A stretch of 64,000 nucleotides of DNA from Epiperipatus broadwayi (taxonomy: Eukaryota > Onychophora > Udeonychophora > Euonychophora > Peripatidae), in NCBI GenBank assembly GCA_028023455.1, contig JAQFVV010012442.1, forward strand, positions 2,206,903 to 2,270,902, in the 5' to 3' direction. Every line of letters begins with the position of its first letter. Within the stretch, counting starts at the first letter, position 1. The notes beneath the pieces were generated by a model, which did no database searches, was not told the DNA's origin, and worked only from the letters and a program-made list of their open reading frames with translations. A program made the translations under genes and the position numbers. Of the stretch, positions 15,940 to 27,680 are shown in pieces.

Positions 15940-18900
15940 TTGAGGAAATGTTCCTCACCTCAAGAAACCAAATACCCAATGAGGAACTTGAATCAATCTT
16001 TTACACGAGAAATCACTAACATGATGTGTTCATGGGAAGATAAAACACCAAATTTTGTTTTACAAAGTTGCCCTATGATAGAAGTTTTGTTTGAGAGCTT
16101 GCTGGTTAAGGCATTATTAGATTCTGGTAGCCAAATTTCTGTGATATCAGAGACATTTTACCAAAAGATTTTAGCAATAAATCCTAATATCAAAATTTTA
16201 CCACTGAAATCTATGCAGGTTACCATGGCTAACAGTAGAAAAGCTAAGTTAATCCAAAAACAAATTTGGGTTGAGATTAAAATCGGCCAAACAACTCTCT
16301 ATCATGTATTTTTAATTTTGAATGGTTTGATTCATAATGTGATTTTAGGGGCAGACTTCCTACATTTGAACACTTGTGTAATTGATTTCTGTAATAAAAC
16401 AGTTAAAATTAATGATGAAGTCTTAGAGATGACATTGCTTCCAAGATATGATCAAATTGAAGTTGACTCTATAACATCTAGCATTCCAGAAACACTTTTA
16501 GAGAGTAAACTCGCAGAATCCAACTTGCTTGGAAGTGATGATATATTAAAATTACGATTTGTTATAAGAGAAATTAATTCTATTTTCTCAGACATACCAG
16601 GAGTGATAAAGAGATTCCAACAGAGAATTAGATTAATTCATGATCAACCATTTCAATCTAAATCATATCCTATTCCATACCAATATCGGGAAGATATATC
16701 TAAGCAAATTAATAAAATGCTGGATTGGGAAATCATTTCCAAATGCTCTTCACCTTACTGTAATCCAGTAGTAACTGTGAAGAAGAAAGATGGGTCGATG
16801 AGATTTTGTTTAGATGCTAGACAACTAAATAAAATTACTGTCCCAGACAGAAATATACCACCACCCATACATGAATTATTCATGAAATTTGGAAACAAGA
16901 AGGTATTTTCCACTTTCGATTTAACCTCCAGCTATTGGCAGATTGAACTTCATCCAGAAGATCGCCAATATACTGCTTTTCGTTATGAGGGTTTTACATA
17001 CCAATTTAATAGGATGCCATTTGGATTGATAAATAGTGGTGCAGGTCTAATCAGGTGTTTGGATAAGACTTTATCTCCTGAGGTAAAACAAATCATAATT
17101 ATTTATGTGGATGATGTAATTATTGCATCCACCACAGTTGAAGAACACCTTCAACATTTATCTATATTTTTTAAAGAGTGTTTTCTGAAAGGTATAAAAA
17201 TTAACTTCAAGAAGAGTACTTTAGTTTCCAACCAAGTAGTCTTCTTAGGTCATATTGTTGGTTGCAATGGGATAAGACCTCATCCAGAGAAGATCTCTGC
17301 CATTCAAAACTTTCCTAAACCATCTACTCGAAAACAAATTAGATCATTTTTAGGCCTATTTAATTTTTACAACTGTTTCTATCAGAAGTTCTCAGACCAC
17401 ATGGAACCGTTGCTAAAATTGATTAGAAAAGATGAACGTTGGAAATGGACTGAAGAACAAGACCGTGCATTTGAGAATATTAAAACAGGGTTTTTAAAGT
17501 TAACTATGTTAGCTTTCCCTGATTTTAATAAACCATTCATTGTTCAAACAGATAGTAGTGGTTTTGGATTAGGGGTAACACTGTCCCAAATCCAAGAGGA
17601 TGGCCAACCAGGTGTCCTCTACTTTATAAGACGGCTCTTGAAAGGTCCAGAAATAAATTACATTGTTACAGAGAAGGAAGCACTAGCAATAGTCTGGGCT
17701 TTCCAAAAATTTCGACAAATGCTACTCGGATCAGAGCTGATAGTGATCACTGATCACAAAAGCCTTGAATTCCTGAATCATAGTTATCTGACTAATAGTC
17801 ATCTAGTTAGATGGAGTTTACTACTACCGGAATTTCATTACACTGTGCATTATTGCAAAGGATCCGAGAATATCGTTGCTGATGTGCTTAGTCGAAATCC
17901 ATGTAGGTCAGAACAAAATCATTTGATGGTAGACAATGCCTACATTACAAATGTCAATGTGATGGCTGATAGTAATGTAGAGAACGAGTTGGAAAACTTA
18001 CCAGAGATACAATTTAATGACCCAGAATTAAACCCAAGTATAAAAGTTTTATTAGGGGAGGAAGTTTTGGATGCACCTAAAGATCTTAACCATTTTAAAT
18101 TAGAACAACAGGTCTTACTATATAAAGTGAATGATAACGTTGATGAGTGGAGGACAATAATACCAAAGTCTTTACGTGACCCACTCATAAAATACGTACA
18201 CTGTCTATACGGGCATTATGGTGCTCATAAGACAGAACATACCCTTAAGAATTGGTTTTACTGGCCAAAAATGTATAAAGACATCTTGAAATCACTCCAA
18301 GATTGTCTAATTTGCTTAAGAGCTAAATCAGTAAACCAAAATTATATTAATTCAATTAATTCTATCATTCCAGAAAGACCAAACGAGATCTTAGCAATTG
18401 ACTATTATGGGCCTTTGCCTCCATTTAACAAACAAAAATATGTATTAGTCACTTATGATCTCTTTTCCAAATATGTTGCTGCTTACCCGATACCCCAAGC
18501 CAATACTAAACATACAATCAAAGTATTGAGTACTCTCCAATTCACAATGATAGGAAAACCAAAAACCATACTAACTGATCATAGTACACCTTTTCTATCT
18601 AGGGAATGGAAGAAATGGGTAGACATATCAAAAATAAAACATGTGCTAATCTCTATTAGGAATCCACAATCAAAACCATGTGAACGTATTATGCGGGAGC
18701 TTGGACGTTTGTTTAGGACCTATTTAGAAGAGGAGCACAAGGGTTGGGTAAAGCAGACAAAACGTGTAGTAGACTATATCAATTGGAGTTTAAATGAATC
18801 TACAGGATTCTCACCCATCCGACTACACTTTCATCAAATTATACCTATATTATTTAAAAAATATAAACCTATTATTAATGAACCCAAAATAAATGGAGAA

Positions 18901-19188
18901 AATGATATTTTACAAGCTCATAAACGACTTGTTAAAATGGCAAATAATAGAAGTCAGAATAAAAAAAAATGTATTTATGAATTTAAAGTTGGAGATAAAG
19001 TGTTGATAAAGACTTTCCATCCCAGCAAACCATTGGAGAATAAATACCATAAATTATTCAATACGTATGAAGGACCTTATACTATCGTTAAAAAGGCAGG
19101 TCCAAATGCATTTTGGATTAACCAAGAAGGAGAGATTTGTGGTACATACAATTCACGAATTTTAAAACCATATTTTGGCTGCTTATAA
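15940..19188 (+). CDS. pol: Pol polyprotein: protease-RT-RNase H-integrase
   Basis: An uninterrupted 1082-codon frame; it opens at about 15922 with no ATG until codon 14 (15979), so it is probably reached by frameshifting from gag. Numbering is from 15940. Protease: LLDSGSQ with catalytic D61, and ILGADFL further on. Reverse transcriptase: about 230-480, with FSTFDLTSSYWQI, RMPFGL and the catalytic YVDD at 389-392. RNase H: about 510-640, with D538 (QTDSSG), EKEALA, TDHKSL and ADVLSRNP. Integrase: zinc site H754, H759, C789, C792; catalytic core D821, D880, E915; then a GPY/F module (YEGPYTI) near the C-terminus. It copies the element RNA into DNA and inserts it. All catalytic residues seen are intact and the length is normal for the family. 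No chromodomain is apparent at the C-terminus. Confidence 0.97.
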   Translation: MRKCSSPQETKYPMRNLNQSFTREITNMMCSWEDKTPNFVLQSCPMIEVLFESLLVKALLDSGSQISVISETFYQKILAINPNIKILPLKSMQVTMANSRKAKLIQKQIWVEIKIGQTTLYHVFLILNGLIHNVILGADFLHLNTCVIDFCNKTVKINDEVLEMTLLPRYDQIEVDSITSSIPETLLESKLAESNLLGSDDILKLRFVIREINSIFSDIPGVIKRFQQRIRLIHDQPFQSKSYPIPYQYREDISKQINKMLDWEIISKCSSPYCNPVVTVKKKDGSMRFCLDARQLNKITVPDRNIPPPIHELFMKFGNKKVFSTFDLTSSYWQIELHPEDRQYTAFRYEGFTYQFNRMPFGLINSGAGLIRCLDKTLSPEVKQIIIIYVDDVIIASTTVEEHLQHLSIFFKECFLKGIKINFKKSTLVSNQVVFLGHIVGCNGIRPHPEKISAIQNFPKPSTRKQIRSFLGLFNFYNCFYQKFSDHMEPLLKLIRKDERWKWTEEQDRAFENIKTGFLKLTMLAFPDFNKPFIVQTDSSGFGLGVTLSQIQEDGQPGVLYFIRRLLKGPEINYIVTEKEALAIVWAFQKFRQMLLGSELIVITDHKSLEFLNHSYLTNSHLVRWSLLLPEFHYTVHYCKGSENIVADVLSRNPCRSEQNHLMVDNAYITNVNVMADSNVENELENLPEIQFNDPELNPSIKVLLGEEVLDAPKDLNHFKLEQQVLLYKVNDNVDEWRTIIPKSLRDPLIKYVHCLYGHYGAHKTEHTLKNWFYWPKMYKDILKSLQDCLICLRAKSVNQNYINSINSIIPERPNEILAIDYYGPLPPFNKQKYVLVTYDLFSKYVAAYPIPQANTKHTIKVLSTLQFTMIGKPKTILTDHSTPFLSREWKKWVDISKIKHVLISIRNPQSKPCERIMRELGRLFRTYLEEEHKGWVKQTKRVVDYINWSLNESTGFSPIRLHFHQIIPILFKKYKPIINEPKINGENDILQAHKRLVKMANNRSQNKKKCIYEFKVGDKVLIKTFHPSKPLENKYHKLFNTYEGPYTIVKKAGPNAFWINQEGEICGTYNSRILKPYFGCL

Positions 19189-19724
19189 TATTTTATAAAG
19201 AAATGAGGTGAAGACCAAGATAAGAATTGGGCAGTGTAAACCATACGGTTGTATAAAAAATAATAATAATAGTGATCAATGTAAAGAGAAGTATAGTTAA
19301 AAAACATTAGCTTTGGTGAGGGTATTCTTTAATGCCTTAAAATAATTAAAACCATAGAGTCAATTCATATTTATAAAAGGATACTTAGTATTTATTTAGT
19401 CCTTTTCAAATCCATAAGTCTTAAAGAAGCAGGAATAAGGCTAGTAAATATATTTGTGGTCCAAGAAGGAAACACATTATTTTTTTTATTTTTATTTTTT
19501 TATAAAAAAAAAAATATTAACCCATCAAAGTCCTTAATTTTTTTTATTTTTGATCATTATCACAAGAATAAAATAGCCCAAGTATTAGGAAGATATAACA
19601 GTTAAAAAAAAAAAAAATTCAACCCTTCATAAAATCCAACTATAAATGCAATTAAACTATAAGAATATACTAAAATAGTTGTAAGTGTTTAAAATTTTAA
19701 CTTAAATTAAAATTTTAAATTTCC
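19189..19724 (+). other. gypsy 3' untranslated region
   Basis: About 535 bp between pol and the polypurine tract, rich in T and A homopolymers. No env-like or other ORF of note. The minus-strand frame at 19077-19307 overlaps pol and has no features. Confidence 0.75.
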
Positions 19725-19739
19725 AAAGGGAAGGGGAAA
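19725..19739 (+). promoter_or_regulatory. polypurine tract
   Basis: AAAGGGAAGGGGAAA abuts the first base of the 3' LTR. In LTR retrotransposons the RNase H-resistant purine run primes plus-strand DNA synthesis. Its position supports the LTR start at 19740. Confidence 0.92.
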
Positions 19740-21875
19740 TATAATAGTAACTAACAGTTGTTATTATTGGTCTAACATGTTTTATCTCTTGTGAAATTAT
19801 TTATAAATATAAATTTTTATATTTGACTATTTTATTATGTAACATATATGTACTATTTATATATACATTTAAGTTTTAAATAATATATACCTTAAGCTTT
19901 TGAGTAAAATGCCAGATTTGAAGTTAAGAATAAATACTTATATATTTTTTTATTTCATTATTAAATCTTAATGTCAGTGGAACAATTGATAGTTGAATTA
20001 AACATGAACTTATATAACACACGAGCAGATTCGTTCGTGCTCTAAAAAATAAAATAAAAAAACGAAAGAAAAAGAAAATCTTTTCTCTTTAAAAATAGCA
20101 TTTTTCTTCTATCAATACTACTATTTAGCGATTGGAATTTAAATATTAACTTTTCCAAATTAAAATAATTTGTGGATTCAAAGTTTGCAAGGAAAATATA
20201 TTTAATTTTCTACTCAATCTTAAAGGAATAGCAATATAAAAGAAAAGAACGTCTGTTTAAGTTTTGAAACTACGTTGTTTTAACTCTTCCATTATTCTTC
20301 GGATATATATAAATTTAAGATAATTATATATATTAAGGATAAAACAATGTGCACTGAGTAGTACACTTATTATATCGTAAAAGGTTTCAAAACCAACCTT
20401 GCATGCTATTTTAAAATATTTTGAAATATTAGATATATAGAACGTCTAAGGATAATACAAAAATGAAGATTAAGAACATCTACATTCGAAGAATATTTAT
20501 TTTATTTCACATTAATCAAATCATTGGATATTGTTAACAGTTTATCGTCTATGGATAAATAAAATCATCATTATACCAATGGATTAATAATATACTTCGT
20601 AAAAGATCTTCATTAGAATGATGAACTATAGACTTCAATACCTATTCTCAACTCTCTTATAAATAAGTTTCCTTTATTATATATATTATAATAATGCTTA
20701 TATTATTTTAATATGTTTATTATTATTATTATTATCTTTATTTCAAATTTGGCATCGCATCATTTTATATCTTGATAGGAAAATTATATTTATTATTAAA
20801 TATAATTAATTGAAAGCTTAACATAATTCATCAAATTAGATGAGGGATATAAAAAAATAGTTATTATTTGACAGATATCTTAAACAGGATTGTATTGTGT
20901 TTACTACGTAATATTGTAAACGTTTAATGTATTTTTATTTATTAAAAATACATATAATATATAAGTTATACAATGGCAAATAATACTTATATATGGGTAA
21001 TTGTGAAGCATATAAATAAGAACAATAAATAAATTAATAAGATACATAAATTATTAATTTTTGAACCCAGATATTGTTTTTATATATCTGTTAATTTAAG
21101 CTATTTTCTTTAATTTTTGAAAGTTTATTATAGTATTGAGTTTTATCATAGGGTATTAAATAAAAAAATATCATTTATTAATATTCTTTTAAAATGATAA
21201 AATTCATCCGTATTTATTTATTAATATTTTATTATCTATTCTATTATATTTTTTATTGTTTATTAAATATTGATTTGTTAACGTGATCTCTTTGTCTAAT
21301 CATTATTGAATTATATTATATATATGCTAGTATTATAAATGTCATATGAATAATAGTTATAATTAATGCTTATATAGAGGCATATGAAATAACGTGTTTT
21401 GAAATTATTCCTGAAAAGAGCTAATTGCAAATTCTCCGTGAGTTTAAATATCGTGGCATAATGGTGACTGAAAGAGGGATGAAAGGATGGATGACCTGGT
21501 CTAAATTGTATTTAAACTTATTTAAAGATATTGAGCTAGCATAGTAAAGATATATATATAATCATGGATTTAGTATTTCATCGATTCATTTCTAGCATTC
21601 TACTTGAAGACCCAAAGTCTGATTGTAGTGAAATGTGTATCCTCTTTCTAAGGAATTTAATCATCTCTTTATATTTAACAAGACTAACTTAGATTTTAAA
21701 TATAATCCATTCTGTTATATTTGGCGAACCTAACTATGAAGCATTAAGTTAATGATTTCTAAACATTAAATATAATTGACTATATTACAATTAATACATC
21801 AATTGGGATGATTAAATGCCGTTCCGTTATATTTGATGCCTCAACTAAGGCTATCAAATAGGCTGTCCCGTTATA
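19740..21875 (+). repeat. 3' LTR of gypsy element
   Basis: 2136 bp, near-identical to 11317-13453 with scattered single-base differences and small indels. It ends CCCGTTATA and is followed directly by (TA)n, the presumed target. Confidence 0.93.
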
Positions 21876-21924
21876 ATATATATATATTAAATGTTAAAGT
21901 ATAATACTCATTATAAACAATATT

Positions 21925-22147
21925 ATATATAATATACAAACAAACAATTTAACAGTAAAAAATATTATATTTTAAATTCTTTAAAAGTGCTTTCAATTAC
22001 ACAGTAATCTTCATCAGCTTTAAATGAATTTCAAATTTTAATGTAAATTCAGTTAAAGCTGACGAGGATTATTACATAATTGAAAGTGCTACTAAAGATT
22101 TTAAAATATATTTTTACCATTAAATTGTTTGTTTGTATATTATATAA
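21925..22147. repeat. fold-back element with hammerhead-like cores
   Basis: Two roughly 95-bp arms (21925-22023 and 22053-22147) are inverted copies of each other around a 29-bp AT-rich spacer; the outer ends carry ATACAAACAAACAATT and its complement. Each arm reads, toward its outer end, CTGAYGA, then a short hairpin, then GAAA: on the plus strand CTGACGA at 22059-22065 and GAAA at 22082-22085; on the minus strand CTGATGA (22017-22011) and GAAA (21994-21991). These match the two conserved hammerhead strands, but no good stem I or cleavage triplet is evident. Hammerheads are known in the terminal repeats of Penelope-like elements; this may be a remnant of one. Confidence 0.6.
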
Positions 22148-23143
22148 ATGTTGAACCTGTATACTCTTTAAAATACAAAAATGGTGATGACTTTTTTCTC
22201 TCATCTTCTTAATAAAAGAATTAACTGGAATATAATATAATAATCATTTGTTTACTTAATCATTGACTTTGCTTTTCAAATAAAATACAAATAAATAATT
22301 GATATAATATAATTCTTTTAGATTTTTATACTAATCAAATGCATATTCAAAAATAATTTGCAGTTTATGAATAAAAGAATATTTTAAATCAAAGATTTAC
22401 TTGTTAACATTTAAACTATAAATGTAAATCTATATTAATTTTTAACTTCCTTTTATTTCAAAGATATAAAAAAAACGATTATATAATTTAAAATATAGAA
22501 ATCAATTATATTTAGAGCATAACACGGTTAAATATATATATATATATATTGAAGCAGTCAAATCTGTTGCACATATTTTGCTTCACTGTCTAGTGATATT
22601 AGAAACCTTCAAACAAGGTTCAAACTCGGTTTTGTAGTAGTAAATCTGTAGGGAGTGCAGATATACATATGCACATGATTATTTTCTCACCCTTATTAGT
22701 TAAGCATTATCCTAATTAAATAATACTATTTTAATTCTAAAGTATTTAAATTTCCATCACAGTAAATAATTGTGCATGAGTGTGTGTGTGACAGATAAGA
22801 AGGTATAATTATATTTCTTAAATATGTTTCATGTTCTATATTTTTTATGCATGTACTAATTTATTTGAGAGAAAGTTATAGAGAGTAGTTAATGTAACTG
22901 AAAAATTCTAAACAAAAGGCATGCCTTATTTGAATTTAAAAAGTCTTTATTAACATTGATTTATTTTAAAAGATTTTACGTTAATGGAAAATTTATCCCG
23001 CGGGTCTATTTCCAACTCGAAATAGACTGAAACGATACTCTCTCAAACTTATCTCTCATCATTTATTTAAAATATATAATGGTTGACCATTAACGTACAT
23101 CCGGGTATTGCCAGAGGCAGGCAAATAGAAAGTTTCTGTGGGG

Positions 23144-23152
23144 TATAAATAC
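23144..23152 (+). promoter_or_regulatory. possible TATA box
   Basis: TATAAATAC preceded by GGGG, inside the most GC-balanced part of this gap. It resembles the TATA boxes of the LTRs in this window. No TCAGT initiator stands at the right distance, and no ORF follows. Confidence 0.3.
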
Positions 23153-25548
23153 AGCCAAATTTTTTATATTAAACACTCTGCATTTGATTTTCAAAAGGCA
23201 TCGTAGGACGAATCCACGTCACCCAAATTTTTAAATTATGAATCGTGAATAGAAAAGAAATTTGCTGCCCTGATCTTTCCAAGATCAGCTCCATACTGCT
23301 GTAGTCTTATGCCATCACTGTGTAAAGACTGCCTAAATGAACTCTTAAATGAACTGTGAAAGGATGCCAGTCATTATTTTTCCAAAAATCTGCCCTATTG
23401 ACTGCATTTCTTTATATGATATTCACATAAGCGTATACGACCATCAAGTCTTAAAACAACTGAAGGTAATTCTCTGCCACAAATATAAACTTTAAAACCT
23501 CCATATAAATGCTTTTAATATCTTTAAAAATGTAATTGTAGCTTTATAAAACTTCCATCTATGTAATCTTTATGTTATTTAAAATGTAAATCTGCCTATT
23601 TCACAACCGGTGATATAATGCCGATTATTATTTTCTTAAAATAATAACTTTCTTTAATGCATGAATCTATAATTTTTATTTTCTAAACTTATATGCTGGG
23701 TTTCACTCTTGCTATCCTATTATTTTAAATGTGGCAAACCTTTGATTTGATTTCATGTTGATTATATATAATTTAATATGCTAATAATCCAATCTGGCAA
23801 ACTGATCTTGTCTTAATTTACTATTCCGTCATTATGGAATCTTAAATTATTAAACATAAGCTTTCTTACTAAATTCTAAAATTTGCTCGGTTGAATAAAA
23901 TTTCTGAATTGTTTTGCGTTTCATGATATATTATCCATTATCATTTACTATTATCTTAACGCTATTGATTGGGTAAAATTTAATATTGAATAAATTAAAG
24001 TTTTGTGACCTTACCTTTAGCTAATAATCTATTATTTACTTACCCCGCCATCTAATGATGATTTTAATTAAGACTTTTTACTTCTCAAATGTATTTATAT
24101 TTGTTTAATGAAGGGAGTTACCTACTCTCCTTTTTCTAATTGATGTTCTAACTAGTATTTAATGTCAATTACATGCCATGAAGGATGATTTAAACTATAT
24201 CATTTCATTACACCAGATTTTATTACGTACTAAGGCCTTAATATATCAGCATCATTACAGACCTGAAATCTTCAGCATTGCTTATCGGAGATAATGTATA
24301 TAAACTTATTTCTTGCTTTGTCAAACTACCCTTCAATACCAGATTATTTCGTAAGGCACATTTCTTAAGGAGTTTGGAAGCACCGACTCCATGGGTTGTG
24401 CTAGGTTGTAGCTAGGTTCTATATGGGTTAACATTTGGAAGAACCGAAACCATAAAACCCCTACCAACCTCTTCAGATGCCATCTGTCACAAGTGCAGAT
24501 GAGCTTTTATGTTTGTTCTAAGTTGATGAAGCCTCTCGTCCTTTATTGTGTTATCATTCGGTCATCACCACATTTATTCATATTTTATTGTTTCCTATAT
24601 TAGTCTATAAGTTGTAATGCTATGATCTGTTAAACCATCCCAAGCTTTCGTTTTCTTATATTTTTTTAGGTTAGAAATGTCATGTATTAAAGCTTATTTA
24701 ATCTATCTGCCTTTTCATTAAACAATCTTTAGGTATGCTGAGAAATAACTTCCAGTAAATCTTGCCAAAATCTAATTATGTAACCAAATGTGAAAATAAA
24801 TGTGTTCTTCTTAAATCATTAATGTAAATTGTAAAGACTGTATAACCTCTGTAATATTAATTTGCCGTTATGATAAACTGCAATTAAACCAACTTACTTT
24901 CATTTGAAATTTGTCAAATCATTTGTTGTTATTAAATATATCATAGCGTTCAGAATACAAGCCTCATAAATTTTATATCTTTCATTAGCATATTAAGCTG
25001 CATCTGTTTGATTTGTTATTGATTTTATTAATACTTGTACTTGGTATCTGCATATCCATTAATCCTTAATTTATGTTACTTAGGTCATTTTGGAATGTGC
25101 AAAGAAATATTAATTATGTGAAACCCAGGTAGTATTAATTATGTTTGAATAGATTCATTATGCATTTCATTCTTTTATATTATACGCTTTGTTTACATAA
25201 AAGTTTAACCAATTTATTATTATCCTTTTAAATAAATTAATAATTTAATAAGTTATTCTTTGGATATATTTTGTTCATCCATGCATGCACATCTATCATT
25301 ATTTGTGTCTTACATTATTGAGTCCTTTAGATCTCTTGTTTCTCTGCAGACGTCTGGGATGGGAATTGTTAGAGATTTCTTTTGTTAACATCAGAAATGT
25401 TGTTCGTAATGTTATACATTTGGGAAATAGGTAATAGGGCAGAGTTCATGAGTATTCCTGACTTATGTATATTGCATATGATTGAAGTCTAGGTACTTTT
25501 GTCTAGATGCTAGCTCTTGTTAGACAAACATACATTTTCTGACCGGTA

Positions 25549-25549
25549 C

Positions 25550-25608
<59 letters not shown>
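25549..25608. repeat. (TA)n microsatellite
   Basis: About 30 pure TA units. Confidence 0.95.
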
Positions 25609-25611
<3 letters not shown>

Positions 25612-27680
25612 CTGGATCTAATCACTGTGCTCCTATATAGTATTCTAAAATAACATAATGGGTCCAATGTCTCTTTCTTAAGTAATAAGTTAATAATACT
25701 TAGTGTAATTCAAGTAAAATATCATAAACAGTTATCCAAAATTATGTGTATTTTCTTAATTTTAGTATTTTTCAAATATTATATTTTTTTCAGTTTTCAG
25801 GTATATAATACTATAATAACATCATGGGTAAACTGATGATCATCTTTATATATAATGGTATATTGTACAAGATAACTATTTAAACCCCAAATTCAAACAC
25901 CTCTTCATCAATATAAAATTAGGTCTGCAGATGAAAACAAATCTTATAACTAAAACTATGTTATTAGATTTTATATTCCATTATTAGAACATATTATTCA
26001 TGGAATATAAAGAATTATTAATGTTGTTTTAAATGCTGTGAACTCATTTTCTCATTTTTTTAAAAAAATTCAGTAATTCTTCCCAGTTTCACTGGACATA
26101 TATAATCATTTTTACCACATCATTTTTATGGTTAATAAGTAAATACTTTTAAAATACATAAATAAAATTATATGAATGATCTTAGGTCTGCATATATAAA
26201 AATCAAAATGTCAGAGAGAGGGTTCAAATTGTTATGTTTTTTTTTTATAATCTTGTATGAGTGACATCAATAATTCCAAGCTAAATTTCTTAGTAATTCA
26301 ATAAACATCAAAATAAACTTTCTTAGAAATTCTATTATTGAAATCATCCTGCATTCCACACTTAAAAATACTGTTGTAACAATAATTAAATGAAAGAAAA
26401 AAATCATAATCATTACATGTAAGATAACATCAACAAATGTAAGACATTAAATATTCATTTATATTGTTTATAATATATTTTTATGAATGCAATAACCAAA
26501 AACACATATATAAAAAATAATTTTATTAAAATCATAAATTTCTTTATTTATATATGCACTTGAAAATAATAAACTTAAGTCACATAATGCCTTTCTGGAT
26601 TTAATATTTTGCTCTCATAGTAAACTTCTACATTGCTCCTGGCTAATATATTTTCTATTTAAAATCAGCAAAAAGAACAAAATATATATACTAGACATTC
26701 CATCACATACAGTATTTACACCAAATTTCAGTTGACAAAATATAAACATATAACAAATTTATAATGTTACCATGCATTAATGAATAATGATTTGTTTTGT
26801 CAACACAAATGTTAATCAATATTTTTTTTAGATTTTTTATTTATGTAGAGAGGGACATTTTAATGTCAGTACAAATACATGGCTGTATAAAAATATATTT
26901 ACTATAGAGTTTTTGTCTTGTAGATTAACTTGTACATTATAAGTTTTTATTTAAATTAATATATTTTGCATACCCATATTTTGTAGTGGCAATGAATTAT
27001 GATAAAGAATCTTTAATTTGAGCATAAAATCCAATAATTAATACATGATAATACAAGATATCAAAGTTTATTCTTATTGTGGCATACCCTATCAGAATTA
27101 CTATATTATTTATATAATAGACAGTAGAACATATGTATGTTCATATGCATTGCAATCTATTGTGTTTCATATAGTTCGCATATCTAGCATATTAACTTTA
27201 TAAAGCTGAAGTTTATATACAATACTAATGCAATTACTGATTTTATCAAAACCCCTAATAATAAAATGGCATAACGTAGACACTATTATATTTATTTTAA
27301 CAATTTTATAACCAAATTAATTCAGTGTTGAAAGGAGGAAAATCGATTTTAATAGACACATAATTGAATGAGTGTGATTATACATCAAAGGTATAATTTC
27401 ATTAAAATTTCACTAGTAAGGAGTTAGATAGGGTTTCTTTATATAGAAAGACAGATTGCCATTGTAACTGAAAATGTTTACATGCTTGAATTTATAAAAA
27501 AAAATGAAGGATGTAATGAGTTAATTATACTAAAATATGTATTACCTTTATTTCCAAGAACAGTAGACAAAAGGCAAAGAAGTATTACTAATTTCATTAT
27601 ATACCTAATATTAATATAAATAAATGTAAGCATATATCATTACAAAAATCAAATGAGTATGACTTAATTTATATATATAT

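Larger units (their letters stand above)
11317..21875 (+). mobile_element. Ty3/gypsy-type LTR retrotransposon, near full length
   Basis: The element is about 10.56 kb. It reads 5' LTR, primer binding site, leader, gag, pol, 3' untranslated region, polypurine tract, 3' LTR. The two 2.1-kb LTRs differ at only a small number of positions by eye, so the insertion looks fairly young. The domain order protease, RT, RNase H, integrase defines Ty3/gypsy (Metaviridae) and excludes Copia. No env-like ORF is present between pol and the 3' LTR. It sits in a (TA)n tract, which hides any short target duplication. Pol is uninterrupted; gag seems to lose its frame near its 3' end, so autonomy of this copy is uncertain. 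Confidence 0.95.
22148..27680. other. gene-free DNA between two LTR elements
   Basis: About 5.5 kb with no coding potential that I can support. It holds a short TA tract near 22532, a promoter-like TATA site at 23144, a pure (TA)n run at 25549-25608, and a somewhat more GC-balanced stretch around 22980-25400. The part between the two TA tracts, about 3 kb, could be another solo LTR or old element, but I found no second copy in the window. Confidence 0.45.

Noticed and set aside
17940-18188. Minus-strand 82-codon frame inside pol
   Set aside because: Antisense shadow of the integrase-connecting region of pol.
19189-19724. An env-like third ORF downstream of pol (errantivirus type)
   Set aside because: No open frame of useful length, no signal peptide or transmembrane segment in this 535-bp region.
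22990-23040. Hairpin GTCTATTTC...GAAATAGAC followed by TGAAACG, reminiscent of a hammerhead
   Set aside because: The upstream CUGANGA strand is absent and no stem I pairs; kept only as a hairpin.
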